Below, piece after piece: positions 7,144-13,383 of a DNA stretch of 42,667 nucleotides. Both the position numbers and the translations under genes were made by a program. Position 1 is the stretch's first letter; the number at the start of each line of letters is the position of its first letter. The notes under the pieces are model-generated. The model did not search any database, had not been told where the DNA came from, and saw nothing but the letters and a program-made list of their open reading frames with translations. Location: positions 1 through 42,667 of IMG/VR virus record IMGVR_UViG_3300020156_000012, one strand, 5' to 3'. This DNA is from a virus.

Positions 7144-7545
7144 TTAGTGACGGTTTCCATGGAGAAGTTGACGAACATCCTCCATCTGCTGGAACAATTC
7201 ATCAAACTCGATGGACGAAAAAGCTAGATTTACCTCCAGTCCGCCTTCTAGAGATATCTTCCACGCAAGATCACCGCTCGGAGCCATCGCAGCGCTCATA
7301 TTCAGAACTTGTAGGGCCTGATCCCCAGAGTTCGCGAGTTCCGGAAGCTTGGAGCGTAGGGCATTGGCTTCACCCGATATGGCGGAAACAAGCGCGCCTA
7401 AAATAGATGGGTCCAGCTCGATAGCGTATTTCTCGTCATCCTCGGCCAGGAAGAGGATATCAACTGACTTTGTTTCAGTATTGGCGTGGCTCCCTTGAAC
7501 TTCCACGAAACGAGGAGCCTTTTTTACCATGAGAGCCATTTTCAT
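7144..7545 (-). CDS. hypothetical protein of the repressor operon (133 aa)
   Basis: A soluble acidic protein with an N-terminal strand, LDPSILGALVSAI and EFDELFQQMEDVRQLL helices. No family is recognised. It lies 18 bp downstream of the lipoprotein gene on the repressor strand, so it is probably expressed in the lysogen. That makes it a candidate lysogenic-conversion or exclusion gene by position only. Confidence 0.72.
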   Translation of the reverse strand: MKMALMVKKAPRFVEVQGSHANTETKSVDILFLAEDDEKYAIELDPSILGALVSAISGEANALRSKLPELANSGDQALQVLNMSAAMAPSGDLAWKISLEGGLEVNLAFSSIEFDELFQQMEDVRQLLHGNRH

Positions 7546-7563
7546 ATCCTAAAGGGCTTGAGT

Positions 7564-7824
7564 TCAGTTTGCCACTCTTACTGTCTGATCAATCTGAACG
7601 CGCTGAGGCTGAGGCTTTCCAAAGCACCCTTCATTTCTTCCGACCTCCATAGCCACCATCTGCTGGGCAGGTGTCGCCCATTCGTTCGACAAAAGTGCAG
7701 CCACTCGTTGGCATTGCGTCATTGTCGAGGGGTCAGGGCGGCGTTGTTTTTCTTGCGTCTGGCAACTTGATAAAAGAATTGCCACCGCTAGGATTAAAGA
7801 AAACGTTCCCGTAATATCAATCAT
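7564..7824 (-). CDS. small lipoprotein co-transcribed with the repressor (86 aa)
   Basis: The N terminus is a hydrophobic signal (SLILAVAILLSSC) with a lipobox LLSSC at residues ~17-21, predicting signal peptidase II cleavage and a mature protein of ~66 residues starting at Cys. The rest is polar with two further Cys. It begins immediately after the repressor stop on the same strand. Expression from a prophage with surface localisation suggests a superinfection-exclusion or host-envelope role by analogy; this is inference. Confidence 0.78.
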   Translation of the reverse strand: MIDITGTFSLILAVAILLSSCQTQEKQRRPDPSTMTQCQRVAALLSNEWATPAQQMVAMEVGRNEGCFGKPQPQRVQIDQTVRVAN

Positions 7825-8547
7825 TCAAGGCTTCCTGAGTATCCACAGAACCTTGCCTATCACCTCTATATTCTCGTCTTCCGGAACGTCGTAAAGCTTT
7901 ATCGGTTCTTGGTGTAGTGGGTCCGTGCTTTCCGGCCATAGTTCAAAGCCATTGGCGGCTTGGCGAACGCGCTTTGCCGTCCGCATCACCATCTGGCCGC
8001 TGAACCGTTTCCGCTCTATGATGGCTAGGTCCCCAGGCTCAAGGTCAACGCCGGCCGCTATCGTATTCAGGCATACGAGCCGATCACCATTTTGCGCGAT
8101 CTTGTTGAGGCAGTTCCCCTCCACAACTAGGCCAAATTGCCATTCAGTGGGGTATCCACCGACACTCGGAACATAGTCGATGTCTTCGTAACTGAAGTCC
8201 ATATCCTCGACGCTCAACCAGCTATTCGCTGCTACTTTACCAGTTACCCGGACCATTCCGATGGATGCGCTTGATGACGCCAAACCGTCTCGGGTCGGTT
8301 GTTGTTTCGGTTCCTCTCCTTCGCCAGTCTGCAGCCAAGCAGTAGATACACCGAAGGCATGAGCGTAACGCTTGGCATCCGAAATGCCAAATCCATTGCG
8401 CCCCGACTCGTGCGCCTTGTAGCTGTTGACGTTCCAATTGAAGCGCTTCGCAGCCTTCTCGCCACTGGTAAAGCCAGCGGCTTTTCGAGCCTGCTTTAGT
8501 CGCTCTGCGCGGGCGTCTTTCTCGTGTTGTTCATTAAATTTCAACAT
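7825..8547 (-). CDS. CI-like immunity repressor (XRE HTH plus S24-like C-terminal domain)
   Basis: Residues ~14-75 form an XRE helix-turn-helix (RLKQARKAAGF, then a NSYKAHESGRNG recognition region). The C-terminal ~140 residues follow the LexA/CI S24 fold. The motif that is normally G-x-S-M reads GNCLN, with Cys at ~146 in place of catalytic Ser. Lys at ~192 (RTAKRVR) fits the Lys of the dyad. The usual Ala-Gly cleavage region reads VAANSW. The ATG at 8547 immediately follows the operators and has no SD, suggesting a leaderless or short-leader message. A TTG at 8565 is an alternative. It should repress PL and PR. Confidence 0.88.
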   Translation of the reverse strand: MLKFNEQHEKDARAERLKQARKAAGFTSGEKAAKRFNWNVNSYKAHESGRNGFGISDAKRYAHAFGVSTAWLQTGEGEEPKQQPTRDGLASSSASIGMVRVTGKVAANSWLSVEDMDFSYEDIDYVPSVGGYPTEWQFGLVVEGNCLNKIAQNGDRLVCLNTIAAGVDLEPGDLAIIERKRFSGQMVMRTAKRVRQAANGFELWPESTDPLHQEPIKLYDVPEDENIEVIGKVLWILRKP

Positions 8548-8620
8548 GTTGCGAATCGTACCCAAAAATAGGGTACAAGTAATACCGATGTCGCTTGACT
8601 TTCAGGGTATGTTATGTACC
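8548..8620. promoter_or_regulatory. right operator cluster (three GGTAC-type sites)
   Basis: Three 15-bp sites lie between the divergent repressor and cro-like genes: GTTGCGAATCGTACC (8548-8562, one good half), GGTACAAGTAATACC (8572-8586) and GGTATGTTATGTACC (8606-8620). The last two closely match sites in the left cluster. Bases 8558-8576 also form GTACCC-N7-GGGTAC. The third site lies between the PR -35 and -10. Confidence 0.8.
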
Positions 8621-8622
8621 TT
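8595..8622 (+). promoter_or_regulatory. predicted early rightward promoter PR
   Basis: TTGACT (8595-8600) and TACCTT (8617-8622) are 16 bp apart, with an operator in the spacer. The predicted start would fall just a few bases before the ATG at 8632, so the cro-like message may be nearly leaderless. TTATAT a few bases downstream is an alternative -10 at a longer spacing. Confidence 0.6.
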
Positions 8623-8631
8623 ATATCAATC

Positions 8632-8856
8632 ATGACGACGCACACAGACATCATCAATGAATGGCCCTCTCTCTCGGACTTTGCCGACGATCTGGGCGTG
8701 CAATATGGGACGGCGAAGGCAATGCGCCGTCGCGGGTCCATACCTCCCGAGCATTGGATCGTACTGATCGCTAGAGCGAGAGAGAGGAAAATTCGAGGCG
8801 TGACCCTTGAAACCCTGGCTTCTGCTGTGTCGAGGCAGATTGAGGGCGCGGCATGA
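8632..8856 (+). CDS. Cro-like regulator (74 aa)
   Basis: This small protein has a helix-turn-helix like that of phage Cro analogues with the 'carph-isopro' pattern: an IINEWPSLSDFADDLG helix pair, VQYGTAKAMRRRGSIPPEHW, then a helix of hydrophobic and basic residues. It is divergent from the repressor and starts just after the third operator site, the classic cro position. I chose the ATG at 8632 over an upstream one at 8614 that lies in the operator. No SD is present. Confidence 0.78.
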   Translation: MTTHTDIINEWPSLSDFADDLGVQYGTAKAMRRRGSIPPEHWIVLIARARERKIRGVTLETLASAVSRQIEGAA

Positions 8857-9014
8857 GTATGCTCGGGTTTATTATCGCTATGGCATGCATGATCGGGGCT
8901 CTCATTAACCTTTACGTTTGGCGAGCCCACCATCAAAGGAAATGCCTACCGTTAGCTATCGCTCTGTCGATCATTTTCGTTGTGATCCTGATTGTTGACG
9001 CGAGGGCTGCATGA
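8853..9014 (+). CDS. small two-helix membrane protein (53 aa)
   Basis: The ATG overlaps the Cro-like stop as ATGA and its own stop overlaps the next start as ATGA, so translational coupling supports it. Two hydrophobic segments are seen (MLGFIIAMACMIGALINLYVW and LAIALSIIFVVILIV), split by a basic RAHHQRK loop. This predicts a double-spanning membrane hairpin. Function unknown; too short for many gene callers. Confidence 0.72.
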   Translation: MSMLGFIIAMACMIGALINLYVWRAHHQRKCLPLAIALSIIFVVILIVDARAA

Positions 9015-9364
9015 CAGCGGCGTCCATCCTCTTCAAAGCCCAAGACCTCATCCGAAATCCGAAGCGGTGGACGCAAGAGGCGGTAGCCCGCGACAAGTTC
9101 GGAAACGAGGTTAGCCCACTGGACGACAAGGCAAGCCGCTTCGACATGATCGGCGCTATCCAACGCCAAAACCCGCCGGCCGACGAATACGGCAGCGTTA
9201 TCAACTGCCTTCGTCGCGCCTGCGGTGGTCTGTCTCCGTACGAATTCAATGATGGTCACGGGCATAAGGCGGTCATGAAAGCTTTCGGTCGAGCATCGGA
9301 TTACTTGATCCCTCCAAACCCCGGCAGGTGGAGGAGGCGCAGTCATGAGCGAGTACCCATCTGA
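9011..9364 (+). CDS. hypothetical protein, DUF6197-like (117 aa)
   Basis: The order LFKAQDLIRNPKRWTQEAVARDKFGNEV, SRFDMIGAIQR, CLRRACGG, EFNDGHGHKAVMKAF resembles DUF6197, a family frequent in actinobacterial and rhizobial phages. The Cys of that family at the 'RFC' position is Asp here. Its biochemical role is unknown. It overlaps the next gene by 20 bp. Confidence 0.72.
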   Translation: MTAASILFKAQDLIRNPKRWTQEAVARDKFGNEVSPLDDKASRFDMIGAIQRQNPPADEYGSVINCLRRACGGLSPYEFNDGHGHKAVMKAFGRASDYLIPPNPGRWRRRSHERVPI

Positions 9365-9719
9365 CATAGTAGGCGCTGCGAATTGGGCTGTTCTCGGCCT
9401 CGGAATAGCTAAGGATTTCGGGCAGGAACGGAAAGACAAGCTCATCAACGACATATGCTACGTCCTTCTTTCCGAGCGCGAATGGAGAACTGAGTGGAGA
9501 GACGTCAAGTTCGCTCCTACAGACGGCACTCGGATTTTGATCTGGGATGAGCTGAATGATGAGGCTTCCATAGCCTTCTACAGCCAAGAATCGGACGAGG
9601 CTTTTACGGGCTGGTTTCATGTGAATGACTGGACCGGGACCGCTAAGTTTTCGTGGTGGTTGCCCCTCCCTGCAAAGCCGTCTCCCTCCAAACCCAACCA
9701 GATAGAGGCAACCAGATGA
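9345..9719 (+). CDS. hypothetical protein with DUF551-like C terminus (124 aa)
   Basis: The first ~45 residues are helical. The rest follows the pattern W..VKFAPTDGTRILIWD, a variable stretch, GWFHV and a final SWWLPLPAKP, resembling DUF551-like small phage proteins. The end overlaps the next start as ATGA. The following two short genes look like shorter relatives. Confidence 0.7.
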   Translation: MSEYPSDIVGAANWAVLGLGIAKDFGQERKDKLINDICYVLLSEREWRTEWRDVKFAPTDGTRILIWDELNDEASIAFYSQESDEAFTGWFHVNDWTGTAKFSWWLPLPAKPSPSKPNQIEATR

Positions 9720-9919
9720 GCGAGTGGATCGAGTGGAAAGGCGGACCAAGGCCTCACGACCCACGCACGGAGGTTGAGGTGCAGTTTAGAAGTGGTCGTC
9801 AAGAAAAGGGCCTGTCTGCTTTTTGTCGCTGGTGGCACGAAGGCGATGCGGAGGACATCTGCTGGTTTCGCGTCCTCTCCGCCCATCCCAAGCCCAACCA
9901 GACAGAGGATGCCGCATGA
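9716..9919 (+). CDS. hypothetical DUF551-like small protein, paralogue 1 (67 aa)
   Basis: The protein begins MSEWIEWKGG, has EVEVQFRSGR and ends with Trp-rich and Pro-rich segments (CRWWHEGD, SAHPKPNQ). It shares its start and overall pattern with the next gene, suggesting local duplication. The ATG at 9716 overlaps the previous stop; longer in-frame starts lie inside the upstream gene. Confidence 0.7.
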   Translation: MSEWIEWKGGPRPHDPRTEVEVQFRSGRQEKGLSAFCRWWHEGDAEDICWFRVLSAHPKPNQTEDAA

Positions 9920-10116
9920 GCGAGTGGCTCTATCACAAAGGGACAAAGTTCGCGCCTGTCGATGAACAGATGTCGGTAGACGTCATCACCAATAAGGGCC
10001 GCGTCCTCGAAAACGAGCCAGCCGGAACGTTGGATTGGTCGCGTGAGGGGTCGGACTGGATCATCGGCTATCGCCCACATTTCGCGCAATCCCAAGCAGA
10101 GGCAGAGAAACAATGA
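9916..10116 (+). CDS. hypothetical DUF551-like small protein, paralogue 2 (66 aa)
   Basis: It starts MSEWLYHKGTKFAPVDEQ, then MSVDVITNKGR, DWSREGSDW and YRPHF. The start, strand pattern and length parallel the preceding gene. Both ends overlap neighbours by 4 bp (ATGA), so it is translationally coupled. Confidence 0.7.
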   Translation: MSEWLYHKGTKFAPVDEQMSVDVITNKGRVLENEPAGTLDWSREGSDWIIGYRPHFAQSQAEAEKQ

Positions 10117-10454
10117 TCACGTTTCATGTCGGACAGAAGGTCGTAGCGGTGGGGCGGCAAGGTCGCCCAGCGCCTCCTTCGAGGAGGTTGATCGATCGTA
10201 ATGAAGGCAGTGCGGTCAAGGCAACCTATCCGGTTCTGGGACAGGTCTACACGATAAGGCAAATCAATGCCTGGGATGATGGCGTGACTCTCCTCTTGGA
10301 GGAGATCTGCAATCGCCGCCTGATCGGGTGGAAGGGTTCAACAATGGAGCCAGGTTTCCCTGCCGAGTGCTTCCGCCCCGTCGTCCAGCGCAAGGCCGAT
10401 ATCTCCATCTTCAAATCCATGTTGAACCCGGTTCGGGAAAGGGCAGGCGCATGA
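10113..10454 (+). CDS. hypothetical protein common in rhizobial phages (113 aa)
   Basis: A beta-rich protein: FHVGQKVVAVG, a GQVYTIRQI strand, TLLLEEI, a Pro-containing EPGFPAECFRPV, and a C-terminal DISIFKSML segment. I recognise the general pattern from alphaproteobacterial phage genomes but know no function. It is coupled by ATGA on both sides. Confidence 0.75.
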   Translation: MITFHVGQKVVAVGRQGRPAPPSRRLIDRNEGSAVKATYPVLGQVYTIRQINAWDDGVTLLLEEICNRRLIGWKGSTMEPGFPAECFRPVVQRKADISIFKSMLNPVRERAGA

Positions 10455-10672
10455 CCGCAACTGAAGCATTCTTCATAGGCCTCCAGGGTATCGGATTAGC
10501 CGCGCTCATCATCAGCCCGTTTGTTCTGTTGTTCGTCGCTGGATGGCTTCGTCAGTCCTCCATGCTTCGGGAGAAAGACGACGACGAGTTCTCCGCAAAC
10601 GAGGTCGCCTTGAGCTACGAGCTTAATGCTTTCGTCCGCTCGATCAACGAGCAAGGCCAGAAGGCCGCATGA
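10451..10672 (+). CDS. small single-pass membrane protein (73 aa)
   Basis: A hydrophobic segment at residues ~10-32 (GLQGIGLAALIISPFVLLFVAGW) is followed by an acidic cytoplasmic-type tail. The ATG at 10451 overlaps the upstream stop. It is too early in the genome to be a clear holin. Function unknown. Confidence 0.72.
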   Translation: MTATEAFFIGLQGIGLAALIISPFVLLFVAGWLRQSSMLREKDDDEFSANEVALSYELNAFVRSINEQGQKAA

Positions 10673-10706
10673 TTTCGAGTTGATGGTGGGCGGGGAACGC
10701 TAGCCA

Positions 10707-10988
10707 TCACGCAGGTCCGGGGTGTTCCTCCCCATCCTGGACCTGCACCAACACCTGAAGCCTCGGCAGGGACCATGAGGCAGTGAGTTTAACCGCGAGG
10801 AAGCCGATCGGATAGACATCATCGTCCAGATCCATCGGCTCCCCCGCATCCCCCAACCAAGGCGGCGGCAATGGGGTGGGGAATGGAATTATCTCGGCTA
10901 TTTGCCCAGAGCGGCGGGCCAGCGGGACGCTCAGATCTCCGGCAAGAGAACCGGGCGTCCCGTTAATATCATGGCTCCTGGTGGTCAT
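10707..10988 (-). CDS. putative antisense-oriented small protein (93 aa)
   Basis: A minus-strand frame with an ATG at 10988 preceded by AAAGGAG at 6-nt spacing, a strong SD. The product starts MTTRSHDINGTPGSLAGDL, has a Pro-rich centre (FPTPLPPPWLG), an acidic DLDDDVY turn and a C-terminal strand. It is convergent with the preceding rightward genes and fills an otherwise empty gap, which supports reality. No promoter was clear and no family is recognised. Confidence 0.55.
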   Translation of the reverse strand: MTTRSHDINGTPGSLAGDLSVPLARRSGQIAEIIPFPTPLPPPWLGDAGEPMDLDDDVYPIGFLAVKLTASWSLPRLQVLVQVQDGEEHPGPA

Positions 10989-11090
10989 CGGCAACTCCTT
11001 TGCACGAGTTGGAAGATGACAGGAAAGGACGCCGAAGTGTTGGACATGAACCCCGATGATTTGGAGCGTTACTCCAAGAGGGACAGGAAG

Positions 11091-11438
11091 ATGAGTGACG
11101 TAGTTTTTGCACAAGGGATGATTAGGGAAGCGTTCCCGAAGGACTTGTATGGCGGATACAAGGCTGCGGTTTACGCTGCATATCGCTTTATTTCACCAAG
11201 GGTTTCCAAGCGTTTCACTGAGCGCCGCGCCAGAGCGATCTGGGACGGGGAGGCTCGTCGCATTGACATGGAAGAAGCGGACGCCCTGCGAGCCGCGCTT
11301 ATCGAGGAAGCAAAAAATGAAACAGCACGACTCCGTGCCCGTCTGGCTTCTCTGGACGAGAAGATTGCCGCGTTCGATGCGGTCACGGCTAGCCAAGCAC
11401 TGGCGAAAAGTGGCGTCCATCAGGATCGCGTGGGCTGA
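11091..11438 (+). CDS. hypothetical helical protein with C-terminal coiled coil (115 aa)
   Basis: The pattern VFAQGMIREAFPKDLYGGYKAAVYAAYRFISPRVSKRFTERRARAIW is typical of an uncharacterised alphaproteobacterial phage family. An Ala/Glu/Arg coiled coil follows at residues ~60-100. The YxAYRF and RR...IW elements suggest a helical nucleic-acid-binding domain, by inference only. I chose the ATG at 11091; the frame is open to 10902 with another ATG at 11016. Confidence 0.7.
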   Translation: MSDVVFAQGMIREAFPKDLYGGYKAAVYAAYRFISPRVSKRFTERRARAIWDGEARRIDMEEADALRAALIEEAKNETARLRARLASLDEKIAAFDAVTASQALAKSGVHQDRVG

Positions 11439-11462
11439 GTTTATCACGAAGGATCGGGACGA

Positions 11463-12437
11463 ATGACCGCCTACTACAACGAGATCGACCCATACGCCGC
11501 TCAGTGGCTCCGCAACCTCATAAGCAAAAACCTCATCGCCCCAGGCGATGTAGATGAAAGGAGCATCGTGGATGTCCAGCCAGACGACCTCAAGAGCTAC
11601 AGCCAGTGCCACTTCTTTGCGGGAATTGGCGGATGGAGCCTCGCCGCACGAATGGCTGGTTGGCCAGACGATCGACCTCTTTGGACTGGTTCCTGCCCCT
11701 GCCAGCCATTCTCAGCCGCCGGAAAAGGCGAAGGCCAAGCGGACGAAAGACACCTCTGGCCAGTCTTCTTCTCACTCATCAGTGCCCGACGGCCCGATGT
11801 CGTCATGGGAGAACAGGTTGCGGCTGCGGTTGGAAAGGATTGGCTCGACGGAGTGCATTCTGACCTGGAAGGCATCGACTACACCAGCGGGGCAGCCGTT
11901 GTCCCGGCTTGTGCCGTCGACGCGCCCCATCGACGGGACCGCCTCTGGTTTGTGGCCCACCCCAACGCTTCCGAACGGGGGAAGGTCGATAGCTTGTGCG
12001 GACGAGTGGCGGGGCAACACGCCGTATCACAAGGGCAAAAAGCTGCAGGTGGACCTCGGCCAGGTCGTGAAGATGTCCATGTGGCCAACGCCGACATCTC
12101 TGGCGAAAGCAAAGGATGGGAACAACGAAGCGGGCAATTCAGCGGGATTGGTAGCAATTCGCGCGGCAGCGCTTGGATCGGAGCAGAATGGCTCCCAGGC
12201 GCAGACGGAAAAGCCAGGCGCTTTGAACCCGGCATTCGTCTCCTGGCTCATGGGGTTCCCGCCCGAATGGGAAAACTCCGCGCCTACGGAAATGCCATCG
12301 TCCCGCAAGTCGCGGCCGAAGTGATCGGGGCATATCTCGATCTCCACCCAGACAGCCCGTCCGCCCGATCCGCTCCGAGCTTTGATCCACTACTCGGATC
12401 GGGCGGACTACCGTTGGAGCAAGGGAATGAACAATGA
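11463..12437 (+). CDS. C5-cytosine DNA methyltransferase A
   Basis: This 324-aa protein has the C5 methyltransferase motifs in order: motif I FFAGIGGWS (51-59) for S-adenosylmethionine binding, motif IV GSCPCQPFS with catalytic Cys at ~80, motif VI GEQV (Glu ~117), motif VIII RRDRLWFVA (~157-165) and motif X YGNAIVPQVAAEVI (~275-288). The target-recognition stretch lies between VIII and X. It methylates cytosine C5 in a short, unknown sequence, probably protecting phage DNA or altering host gene control. SD AAGGA lies before the ATG. No cognate endonuclease is adjacent. Its interior also carries a long +1-frame ORF (11572-12324). Confidence 0.92.
   Translation: MTAYYNEIDPYAAQWLRNLISKNLIAPGDVDERSIVDVQPDDLKSYSQCHFFAGIGGWSLAARMAGWPDDRPLWTGSCPCQPFSAAGKGEGQADERHLWPVFFSLISARRPDVVMGEQVAAAVGKDWLDGVHSDLEGIDYTSGAAVVPACAVDAPHRRDRLWFVAHPNASERGKVDSLCGRVAGQHAVSQGQKAAGGPRPGREDVHVANADISGESKGWEQRSGQFSGIGSNSRGSAWIGAEWLPGADGKARRFEPGIRLLAHGVPARMGKLRAYGNAIVPQVAAEVIGAYLDLHPDSPSARSAPSFDPLLGSGGLPLEQGNEQ
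11572..12324 (+). CDS. putative overlapping-frame protein inside methyltransferase A (250 aa)
   Basis: This frame is +1 relative to methyltransferase A and open for 250 codons. ATG 11572 has AAAGGAG 8 nt upstream. The product is Ser/Thr/Pro/Arg-rich with DLFGLVPAPASHS, SWENRLRLRLERIGST, a LTWKASTTPAGQPLSRLVPS segment, repeated WPTPT motifs and, near the end, LNPAFVSWLMGFPPEW. The WPTPT/LNP..WLMG module also ends many phage C5 methyltransferases in their main frame, and similar stand-alone proteins are common in databases. The second methyltransferase has a related frame at the same offset. It could be a genuine dual-coded partner or a relic of an ancestral longer enzyme; not proven. Confidence 0.55.
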   Translation: MSSQTTSRATASATSLRELADGASPHEWLVGQTIDLFGLVPAPASHSQPPEKAKAKRTKDTSGQSSSHSSVPDGPMSSWENRLRLRLERIGSTECILTWKASTTPAGQPLSRLVPSTRPIDGTASGLWPTPTLPNGGRSIACADEWRGNTPYHKGKKLQVDLGQVVKMSMWPTPTSLAKAKDGNNEAGNSAGLVAIRAAALGSEQNGSQAQTEKPGALNPAFVSWLMGFPPEWENSAPTEMPSSRKSRPK

Positions 12438-13201
12438 CCGTATCAACCTCGGAAGACGAAAGCAGGAGGGGACCCCCGAATGTCAGATCAACCTCAGAAA
12501 TCGCAAAGCCGAATTTGATCGCCCCTGGTGACGTAGACGAACGGAGCATTGTGGATGTCCATCCAGACGACCTCAAGGGATATACTCAATGCCATTTCTT
12601 CGCCGGTATTGGCGGCTGGAGCTACGCCCTTCGCCTCGCAGGCTGGACCGATAGTAGACCTGTTTGGACAGGAAGTTGCCCCTGCCAGCCCTTTAGTAAG
12701 GCCGGCAAGAGAAACAGCGCGTCCGACCAGCGTCATCTTTGGCCTACATGGTTCGGCCTCATTGCAAAGCTCTCGCCTCCAGTTGTCTTTGGAGAACAGG
12801 TTCCGGTCGCGATTAAAGACCATTGGCTTGATGCCGTCGCTCATGACCTGGAAGAGGAAGGTTACGCCGTGGCGTCGGCCGTTCTTCCAGCTTGCAGTGT
12901 CGGCGCGCCTCATGCGCGAGACAGGCTATGGTTTGTTGCCGACCGTATCAGCGAGGGAGTGGAAGGACAGTTCGGCCGGCCGAATCCTGGCTCAGATGGA
13001 CAATGGCAGTGGCGTGGCGAAGCGGATCTGCAGACTATCTCCAACGCTCCAATCGAGCGTGGAGATCGTTGGCCTCAACCCATCATTCGCAGGGTGGATC
13101 ATGGGCTATCCGGCTGCGTGGGAAGACTGCGCGCCTACGGAAACGCCATCGTCCCGCAAGTCGCGGCGGAAGTGATCGGTGCATTCATGGAGGTTTCCTA
13201 A
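12434..13201 (+). CDS. C5-cytosine DNA methyltransferase B
   Basis: This 255-aa paralogue of the preceding gene overlaps its stop as ATGA. Motif I FFAGIGGWS (~55-63), motif IV GSCPCQPFS with Cys ~84, motif VI GEQV, motif VIII ARDRLWFVA and motif X YGNAIVPQVAAEVI are all present. The recognition region between VIII and X is about 60 residues, much shorter than in copy A. Specificity therefore probably differs or is reduced. The N-terminal segment (NLIAPGDVDERSIVDV) is nearly identical to copy A, pointing to tandem duplication. It also holds a +1-frame ORF. Confidence 0.9.
   Translation: MTVSTSEDESRRGPPNVRSTSEIAKPNLIAPGDVDERSIVDVHPDDLKGYTQCHFFAGIGGWSYALRLAGWTDSRPVWTGSCPCQPFSKAGKRNSASDQRHLWPTWFGLIAKLSPPVVFGEQVPVAIKDHWLDAVAHDLEEEGYAVASAVLPACSVGAPHARDRLWFVADRISEGVEGQFGRPNPGSDGQWQWRGEADLQTISNAPIERGDRWPQPIIRRVDHGLSGCVGRLRAYGNAIVPQVAAEVIGAFMEVS
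12555..13175 (+). CDS. putative overlapping-frame protein inside methyltransferase B (206 aa)
   Basis: The frame is +1 relative to methyltransferase B, the same offset as in copy A. ATG 12555 has GGAG 8 nt upstream, at the position equivalent to the alternative start in A. The product starts MSIQTTSRD (A: MSSQTTSRA) and shares DLFGQEVAPAS, a SLENRFRSRL helix, MTWKRKVTP, LLPTVSAREWKDSS, LNPSFAGWIMGYPAAW and a CAPTETPSSRKSR tail with A. This pattern recurs in phage and prophage proteins annotated as hypothetical or methyltransferase-like. Reality as a translated protein needs proteomics. Confidence 0.55.
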   Translation: MSIQTTSRDILNAISSPVLAAGATPFASQAGPIVDLFGQEVAPASPLVRPARETARPTSVIFGLHGSASLQSSRLQLSLENRFRSRLKTIGLMPSLMTWKRKVTPWRRPFFQLAVSARLMRETGYGLLPTVSAREWKDSSAGRILAQMDNGSGVAKRICRLSPTLQSSVEIVGLNPSFAGWIMGYPAAWEDCAPTETPSSRKSRRK

Positions 13202-13383
13202 TGCCCCAGCACGTCCCGGAAAAGATCACCTTTCTCACCAACGAGATCACCGGCCTCCAGGCCCGCATGGTCACGATGGACAACGCAGTCCAGCACAGCA
13301 AGCTCGACATGCTGAAGGACATACGCTCGGACTACGAGAAATCAGTTGCCGCATCCAAGGCAAGAGAGGCGGAACAGCAATGA
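13201..13383 (+). CDS. hypothetical small coiled-coil protein (60 aa)
   Basis: A short helical protein with heptads (EKITFLTNEITGLQARM and LDMLKDIRSDYEKS). Its ATG shares bases with the TAA of methyltransferase B (TAATG), indicating coupling. Function unknown. Confidence 0.7.
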   Translation: MPQHVPEKITFLTNEITGLQARMVTMDNAVQHSKLDMLKDIRSDYEKSVAASKAREAEQQ

